Positions 26,618 through 32,271 of a stretch of DNA of 32,271 bases are shown piece by piece. The first letter of the stretch is position 1. The number at the start of each line of letters is the position of its first letter. A program made the position numbers and the translations under genes. The notes under the pieces were generated by a model. That model was not told where the DNA came from and did not search any database. It saw only the letters and a program-made list of their open reading frames with translations. Origin of the DNA: Ophiothrix spiculata (lineage: Eukaryota > Echinodermata > Ophiuroidea > Amphilepidida > Ophiotrichidae); NCBI GenBank assembly GCA_000969725.1, contig JXSR01S005271.1; one strand, 5' to 3'.

Positions 26618-26871
26618 AGGTGGATTCATACTGTCATACATTCGGTATCGAATGTATACTTGTGACGTCAAAATCATTCGACACTGAATGAAACTGGATG
26701 ACCATGCCGAGTTGAAACGGATTAAATAGCCCGCTTGATAACATTATTCAGCACGTATTAATATAAATATATATATCTTTCTCCGGTTCATACTTTTTAT
26801 TCGATGCCGAATATATTTTGACGTCACAAATATACATTCGGTACCGAATGTATGAGAGTATGAATCCACCT
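26618..26871. mobile_element. MITE family D with TAA target duplication and subterminal palindromes
   Basis: The tips AGGTGGATTCATACT and, inverted, AGGTGGATTCATACT are exact over at least 15 bases. TAA lies at 26615-26617 and 26872-26874. Just inside each end is a 22-base palindrome centred on TTCGGTA(C/T)CGAA: perfect at 26832-26853, one mismatch at 26636-26657. Next comes a GTGACGTCAAAAT word, inverted at the other end. PIF/Harbinger-like by TWA duplication; the AGGTG tip is shared with family F. Confidence 0.85.
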
Positions 26872-26911
26872 TAACACAAAATATTTGGTAGCTCAAAAAA
26901 AAGTATAGATT

Positions 26912-27210
26912 GAGGGCCAAACCATAGTCGGCCTTCAAACAAAATATTCGCTATCAAACAATTTGGCGTGACACCATCCTTGATTCCATAAGCCATTTTG
27001 TGTTACATATCAATTTTGGGTTTAGACACCATTATGGGTTTTACACATCCTGTTGGGTATTTAAAACACCCTTTGTGTTGTAATAGACACCCTTGTCAAT
27101 TTTTTGACACCTTTCTCTTGTTGACACCTTTTTGACACATATGGCCGCCCATAGTTTAACATCATGACAAACTGTTTGATAGCGTAAATTTTCTTTGAAA
27201 GTCTGTCACT
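26912..27210. mobile_element. B-like inverted-repeat element inside B3
   Basis: The left end GGGCCAAACCATAGTCGGCC, then CGCTATCAAACAATTTGGCG, is matched in inverse on the right by CAAACTGTTTGATAGCG and GAAAGTCTGTCACTAT. The right tip is worn. The middle repeats ACACC words (27000-27130) of unclear origin. Confidence 0.55.
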
Positions 27211-27292
27211 ATATACACATCAATTTTATGTCACAACCAAATATTTGGAGACAAAAAATTGTGTGAGGCCGATCAAAGTCTGGGCCCCCATT

Positions 27293-27610
27293 CTTATCAT
27301 ACTTTATACTTCCATTACCGGTAAAAATCAAAACTGATAACATACCTGAATTGATGAGTGATATTGATCCAATTAAAATGAAGACATATCAAGCAGATGT
27401 TGAGATGAAATAAAAGAAAGAGAAAAAAGACAAAATACAATGGTTTTAACTATGTAAAGAAATGATATAAGGCTACACAAAAATAATTGTTAGGGTTTTT
27501 TGTAATTACAAATTAACAGTTTAAGCAATAATTCTAGTTAACATAAATTATCTTGAATTTCAAATATTGACAAACTGAATGTGAAAATAACCCAAATCCA
27601 CTTGAATATT
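27293..27610. other. No recognisable feature
   Basis: AT-rich and A-rich, with no exon or inverted ends. Confidence 0.5.
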
Positions 27611-27862
27611 TGTGATGACTCACCCGAAAAGGGGGACTTTGCACCAGAACACTTTTCGAGAAACTGGCAAAAATAGGCAGCAGAAAATAAAGAAAATAAT
27701 AAGAATTTCCAGCAGATTTTCTGCTGTATAATTTGATTGCCTTGATCAATTTCAACGAGTAAGGTGTCATTTTAAAGCCTAGAAAGTACTATAACAGAAG
27801 AAATGATAAAATCAAAATTGATATCATCTGCAAAGTCCCCCCTTTCGGGGTGAGCCATCACA
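27611..27862. mobile_element. MITE with 33-bp inverted ends
   Basis: The left end TGTGATGACTCACCCGAAAA, then GGGGGACTTTGCA, is mirrored on the right by TGCAAAGTCCCCCCTTTCGG, then GGTGAGCCATCACA, with one or two substitutions and a one-base gap. The interior is AT-rich and carries, in inverse orientation, a CTTTAAAATGACACCTT word like that of family C. No clear target duplication. Confidence 0.75.
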
Positions 27863-28615
27863 TTTGTGGGAGAAATTTAAAACAATGGACTTGGCTCATT
27901 GTCACATTTGGTGGTACAAAACATGTTTTATTCCCATTGTAATTTTTACATCAGGTATCAGCCAGAAGCAAGGTCCAAGAAAAGTGGCTTGTTTTATTTT
28001 TTTTTATGCATAGAAAATCGGCACAGAGCGCTGGTTTGATGATGCTCATGAATATTAATGAGTTAGAGACATTGATTTAAAAAGGCCCATAAACTCATCC
28101 AAATAGATTTTAATTCAAAATAATTAGGCATCTAGATGTATAAATGTTGTCAAAACATATTGAAATAAAAAATGATTGAAATTAGTCGAAATAAAAATGT
28201 ATATTTGTGTGATTTCTAAAGTGATTTTTTTCATTGAGTGAGGTCAAATTTGGTCTTTACTTTTTCTCTGAAATCTACAATTCTGGACTTAATATATTTA
28301 AGCCGCTTAGTCCAAAGAAGCCGAACACACTTTTGTACATATATCCTGAAAATCTAGCCTGAATTCTGCTTAAAACACGTGTCACGTAGATGAGTGTGAC
28401 TCTTGGTCCATGAGGTCAAATCCGATATTGCAGATCCGCTGCCCGTCTCCGCTGCGCCTATGGCAGTTTCGGCGGCAATCTATTTAGCTCATGCCCTAGT
28501 GCAAAAATAACTGAAAAATAAAACAAGATGAAAAAATAGAATTGTGTCTGGAAGAGTGGAAGAGTGATATGTCACTGAAAAAATTATAAAATCTAATTGA
28601 AATAAGAAGAAAAAG
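27863..28615. other. No recognisable feature
   Basis: AT-rich DNA. Near 28430-28480 there is a short GC-rich patch (GATCCGCTGCCCGTCTCCGC) without a supportable frame. Confidence 0.45.
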
Positions 28616-28629
28616 GAAAAAAATGTGTA

Positions 28630-28700
28630 TAGATCGAGAATCGAACCTGGTTTCCTGCGGCCCCAAAATAAACGATCTCATAGCTCACGCTACTGAATCA
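28630..28700 (-). repeat. tRNA-like sequence, probable SINE head or tRNA pseudogene
   Basis: On the minus strand CAGTAGCGTGAGCTATGAG resembles box A, and ACCAGGTTCGATTCTC, about 45 bases further on, matches box B (GGTTCGANNC). T-rich runs (28600-28625 read on the minus strand) follow, as polymerase III terminators would. Acceptor and T stems do not pair well, so it is not a working tRNA. Confidence 0.45.
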
Positions 28701-29730
28701 ATGTGAAATAAAGTCGCAAATGTTAGTACTTAAACTGTGATTGCGCAAGATCCAATTGTTTTGAAATATTTACACAAAATATCATATTAGGGACAGATTC
28801 TGTCAATTATAGTTATGCTTAGGTAACATTATGCTATTTTACAAAATAAATAATCCCATTCAGGATAAATCAGAAGAAAATCGATGTAAAATTGGATTGC
28901 CAAAATGGCGCAGAGGTCATTCCGTGTAGACTAAACACGGCACATGGCAAATGACGTCATACAGACCCATTGATACAAAAGGTTCTTCTTGTCGTACGAT
29001 GATGCTGACTGTTAATATCAGGGTATTCAATGCGTAATTGTAATGGCCGATATCTGGTCCCTTTCGTACGTCTAATTGAACGGCATTTTTGTCGCACTAT
29101 TTACCGGTTTTACAGGAATAATAAGAAAGATATATTTTTCAAATTTCATGGATATGAGGTTTGATAGGTTGTATAACTTATTTTGCCATGCAATAGATAT
29201 TTAGTTCGGTAAAACAACGAGCACGTAAGCAGATGTGACCTCATGATTTTAAATGCTTAAAATTTGCAATTTTGTTTAGAATGTAATAAAATGAAGATTG
29301 TTTTACTCCTAACAGTCAAACAAAACCATGTTTTAATAGAAAAAACTCTAAATATTTTCATCCATATCTCATTTTTTTTATTTGCAATAACCACCTTGTG
29401 ATCATGAGGCTTTGAAGTCCGAACTATCCATATCACGACCAAGTTCTTCAATATCGATCGCCAGAACTTAAAAATAAATTGCTCATTAAAAGCTCATTTG
29501 CATAGGCTCTAAGCGCTGACTGGTATACTTTGCTACAACGTCACCAATGCTTCATTGCATAATTAGCCCAATAAGTGCGATGTGGTTCCAAACAAATGAT
29601 CATGTCAATATAGTGGTTCCACTGATCACACGTATTAACACATATAGACTTATGTACACACAAAAATCAGACAATCTTTTCACTTGCTTTTTATTCACAA
29701 ACTGAAAAATTGAGACATGGATAACCTTCT
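28701..29730. other. No recognisable feature
   Basis: AT-rich. An AATGACGTCAT word lies near 28950. Short minus-strand frames (for example 29257-29451) have no recognisable content. Confidence 0.45.
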
Positions 29731-29731
29731 G

Positions 29732-29853
29732 GGCCCATATTCATGAAACACTGCTAACTCTAGTTGGCTGCTAACTCATTGTCTATAGAATTTGACAGGT
29801 ATACAATAGGTTAGCAGCCAACTAGAGTAAGCGGTGTTTCATTAATATGGGCC
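29732..29853. mobile_element. 122-bp foldback element (GGCCCATATT ends)
   Basis: GGCCCATATTCATGAAACAC, then TGCTAACTCTAGTTGGCTGC TAAC, is mirrored by GTTAGCAGCCAACTAGAGTA, then AGCGGTGTTTCATTAATATG GGCC, around a 30-base loop with ATTGTCTA...TAGGTTAG words. A half copy lies at 19423-19476. Confidence 0.8.
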
Positions 29854-29935
29854 ATGGTCTATTATATGACTCTTTTTCAAAACATATTACCGCAAAAATG
29901 CTAACTTTTGCCTCATTTGGACTCAAGAGTACTAA

Positions 29936-30435
29936 AGGTGAGATTACTTTTATCCATTTGTGGTGGGGTTGCAGTGCATTTTGCACTGTAAGCACTGTAA
30001 GGGTACTGGTAGTGGTATGATTTAAAGCACACAATTGAATGGTATCAGAACCTGATCAGGTTGAAGCTGAGATTCAATTTTGATCGTCCATTTTAATTTG
30101 GTTCCATGTCATCATCTTCTCTGTATGAAAAGTTTCCGCACGACCAAAACGCATTCAAAATGGGTGAATCCCTCCAGGGACTGATTCAAGTAAACGCATG
30201 CGTTTTTGGATAGCCGCACCGCAAATGGACCGGACAAATGGAATCACTCTCGCTGATAACCATTATATAAATTCAAAACGATGAGGAACGCATGCAGAAC
30301 CGCCTTGAAAACGGATGGTCAAAATTGAATATCAGTTTCAACCTGATACCATTTAATTGTGTGCTTTAAATTATACCACTACCATTACCCTTACAGTGCA
30401 AACCGCAACACAAACGGGTAAAAGGAATCTCACCT
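29936..30435. mobile_element. TAA-flanked inverted-repeat element, family F copy 2
   Basis: The tips AGGTGAGATT and, inverted, AGGTGAGATT are exact and flanked by TAA (29933-29935 and 30436-30438). The inverted similarity runs inward for over 100 bases and includes GCACTGTAAGGGTA(C/A)TGGTAG, TTTAAAGCACACAATT and ATGGTATCAG. The interior has AAACGCATGCGTTT and CTCCAGGGACTGATTCAAGT. It is better preserved than copy 1 (21330-21749). PIF/Harbinger-like by target duplication; no transposase. Confidence 0.85.
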
Positions 30436-30438
30436 TAA

Positions 30439-30618
30439 AACTGCAATAGAAATTATTCTCCATAGATTTAATGTGCAGTTAAATGGCCATCACATTTGTT
30501 TGGAACCAGCGGCTCAAAGCTTCTTTAGCACTGAGATATTTGCATAGATTATGATGTATTACCTCAGCAGTGCATTGTATGCCATGATTGATGCCAATTA
30601 AATTACTAGTTTTAACAA
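30439..30618. other. No recognisable feature
   Basis: Short AT-rich spacer between two MITEs. The 60-codon minus-strand frame 30479-30661 crosses into MITE B2 and is not supported. Confidence 0.4.
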
Positions 30619-30621
30619 TTA

Positions 30622-30889
30622 GGGTCAAAACACAGTCGGCCTTCAAACACAATTTTAACATTTAGTGGTGACGTCACCAAATACTTGCGATTGAATTTAA
30701 AGTATAATCCGGTAACAAACATTTGAGGCAATGTATAATTGTATATGGCAATTCAACACATGTGCAATTTAGCTCGAAGTTTTATTTGGGCGTTGAAGTT
30801 ATTTTATTTGAAGTCAATCGTCATTTTGACGTCACAACCAAATGTTTGGTGGTGAAAATGTTGTTTGAAGGGTGACTATGTTTTGACCC
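30622..30889. mobile_element. MITE family B, intact copy B2 (268 bp, TTA-flanked)
   Basis: The left end GGGTCAAAACACAGTCGGCC, then TTCAAACA, is mirrored on the right by TGTTTGAAGGGTGACTATGT TTTGACCC. TTA lies at 30619-30621 and 30890-30892. The interior holds GGTGACGTCACC, a perfect 12-base palindrome, and the AATTTAAAGTATAATCCGGT and CAACACATGTGCAATTTAGC blocks shared with B1 and B3. This is the uninterrupted reference copy for the family in this window. Confidence 0.85.
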
Positions 30890-30892
30890 TTA

Positions 30893-31450
30893 GTGCAGGC
30901 ATCATGCAACACATCCTCGTACACTATGATATAAACTTAATAACTGTAATTGACATATTATATCTTTGACTGATTGAAATTCATCAAAATTTATTAATCT
31001 GGATGAGACAGTAGATGTCATGCATATTTGACATCGTCAGTGTGAGCAAGGAGCTATAGCGGTAAAAAATATAATGTTGTCAGATTCATTACACAGCAAA
31101 GTACACTCAAAGCAAGCTGATGCTCAAGTTTCTGACAAAACCTTAGTTTTGATTTACAAACAGAAAGAGGAGACAGTATAATGGGAAAAAAACACTTTTG
31201 AAAGCCACTCGGAAGCTTTCTGTGTTTTTAAATCTAGGTTAAATTGTGACAAATTAGGTCTAATGATGGTTGAGTACGAGGGAAAACTGCAGCTACAGTT
31301 TCAAGCCTACTTGTCTTCATGTATGCTATAATTTGAATAGACATAAGATGACAAGTTTATTTAACGCGAGTTCACAATGTGATGAAAAGTGGTAATAACA
31401 AGCAACTGTAAGCTGCAAACGATACTTTTCGTTAAAATAAAATGTTTTAA
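30893..31450. other. No recognisable feature
   Basis: AT-rich with no supportable gene, inverted ends or array. Confidence 0.5.
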
Positions 31451-31561
31451 ATAAGATTTTTGTTTACAAAAGTATTTGGCAGAATCCAAAAATAAATAAA
31501 TATAAGATTTATCTTCAAATATGGTTTATAATTTTCAAAGTATTTGGCGCAATCCAAAAAT
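31451..31561 (+). repeat. Two-unit tandem duplication (about 68 bp)
   Basis: AAGTATTTGGC(AG/GC)AATCCAAAAAT occurs at 31470-31493 and 31538-31561, each preceded by a (A/T)ATAAGATTT word. Confidence 0.75.
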
Positions 31562-31661
31562 TGAGCAAATTTGGGAAATTTTTAATTTTACCGGTACCAC
31601 AACTTATTACACTGAAATGTAAAATCTATTTTTCGGCAAAACTCATCTGAACACTTATACC

Positions 31662-32110
31662 ATATGTTACCCGTCATATCGAAAGGTACCTTAAGGGTCC
31701 CAACATGAAAATTGATTTTTAGTCTCATCTGAGGAATTATATTTTAAGCTGTAAAATAACATCTTGCTTTTGGTTATGTAATGTTCGATTGCAAAGTTAC
31801 ATACAAATTGGTAAAAGGCATCCGGCTGATTCAGAAAACTATAGTTCTGAGAAAATCGAGTTTAATGTTTCTGTACTGGTTAAACTTGAATGGAGAAAGG
31901 ATTTTTATCTTGTTTTTTAAAACATTTGTCTTATGTTTTTGATGTTGGAACCTGATTAATGTGATAGAATACACTTCAAAGGTAATGTTTCTGAGGAAAT
32001 TAGAAAATCGACCTTGGACATAATTTTTGACTATGCTCAGCTTCAACATGTTCAATGGCCCGTATCTCGTAATATAATTAAGGCACCTTTAGATATGACG
32101 GGGCACATAT
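31662..32110 (+). mobile_element. Inverted-repeat element family C, copy C2 (449 bp)
   Basis: The left end ATATGTTACCCGTCATATCG, then AAAGGTACCTTAA, is mirrored on the right by TTAAGGCACCTTTAGATATG, then ACGGGGCACATAT, with about 5 differences over 33 bases. The interior matches C1 (24690-25024) and C3 (23690-23790). A 74-codon minus-strand frame (31831-32055) lies inside, without known motifs; the equivalent region of C1 reads differently (24867-25061). No clear target duplication. Confidence 0.75.
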
Positions 32111-32271
32111 CTTTGGACCTAAGTCAGGAATAGGTATATCAAATAAGGTGGAGCCGTTTCAAGAAATCATTAAAATCATGACAAATGTCTTTATTTTTGA
32201 TAGAAGTTGTCACCGGACCATAACACTTTTGGTATCATATTAAAGATAATTTATCCAGGTACTAAATAAAA
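32111..32271. other. No recognisable feature
   Basis: AT-rich end of the window. Confidence 0.4.

Larger units (their letters stand above)
26217..27292. mobile_element. MITE family B, diverged copy B3, with nested elements
   Basis: The left end (GGCCCGGCCGGACTATACTC, then CACACAAATTTTTCGCTACC and AAACATTTGGTTGTGA) and the right end inverted (GGGGCCCAGACTTTGATCGG, then CACACAATTTTTTGTCTCC and AAATATTTGGTTGTGA) form a long imperfect inverted repeat. The left interior (AACACATGTGCAATTTAG, GTTGAAGTTATTTTATTTG) matches B2. The middle is broken by element D (26618-26871) and a further B-like piece (26912-27210). Confidence 0.55.

Noticed and set aside
30662-30673. GGTGACGTCACC as a CREB-regulated promoter
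   Set aside because: It lies within MITE B2, and there is no gene next to it; the 8-mer recurs in several elements.

Overview
This is an AT-rich, gene-poor stretch of eukaryotic nuclear DNA, most likely from a marine invertebrate and possibly a deuterostome such as an echinoderm or hemichordate. The phylum is inference, from the style of the dispersed repeats, a degenerate TTAGGG-rich tract and many short inverted-repeat elements. There are no operons, ribosome binding sites or long open frames, and almost every short open frame is chance or repeat sequence. One 410-base run of N (15685-16094) marks a scaffold gap.

Only one host coding exon is convincing. On the minus strand, 12283-12387 encodes a Pro/Tyr-rich 35-residue N-terminus (starting MAWPHPG) and runs into a consensus splice donor (CAG|GTATGTG). 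It looks like coding exon 1 of a gene reading leftwards. I could not identify later exons or the protein.

The rest is layered transposable-element debris. 1-1.5 kb: the reverse transcriptase part of a LINE (minus strand), cut at one end by a 598-bp mariner-like MITE with TA target duplication. 1.6-1.8, 21.2-22.0, 23.05-23.87 and 25.74-25.84 kb: copies of one dispersed repeat (family A here). 3.4-3.8 kb: a hAT-like MITE with an exact 8-bp target duplication. 4.86-5.67 and 6.29-7.16 kb: two related elements with G-rich inverted ends and arms of degenerate GGGGTCATT-type repeats; the second contains another TA-flanked MITE. 11.65-12.25 and 20.5-21.1 kb: two inverted copies of a roughly 0.6-kb inverted-repeat element that share a 68-70-codon open frame and repeated GGTAACGTTTGTGAC motifs. 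14.3-14.7 kb: two hairpin elements, one a near-perfect 157-bp foldback. 16.3-16.5 kb: the TTAGGG-like minisatellite. 19.4-20.4 kb: two local tandem repeats. 24-27.3 and 30.6-32.1 kb: a nest of MITE families (called B, C, D, F here) inserted into each other, several with intact target duplications (TTA, TAA, or 8 bp).

If the exon is real, one copy of the 0.6-kb element lies in its first intron only about 30 bases from the splice donor. Family letters are local labels, not database names. Superfamily calls rest on end sequences and target duplications only, since no transposase is present.
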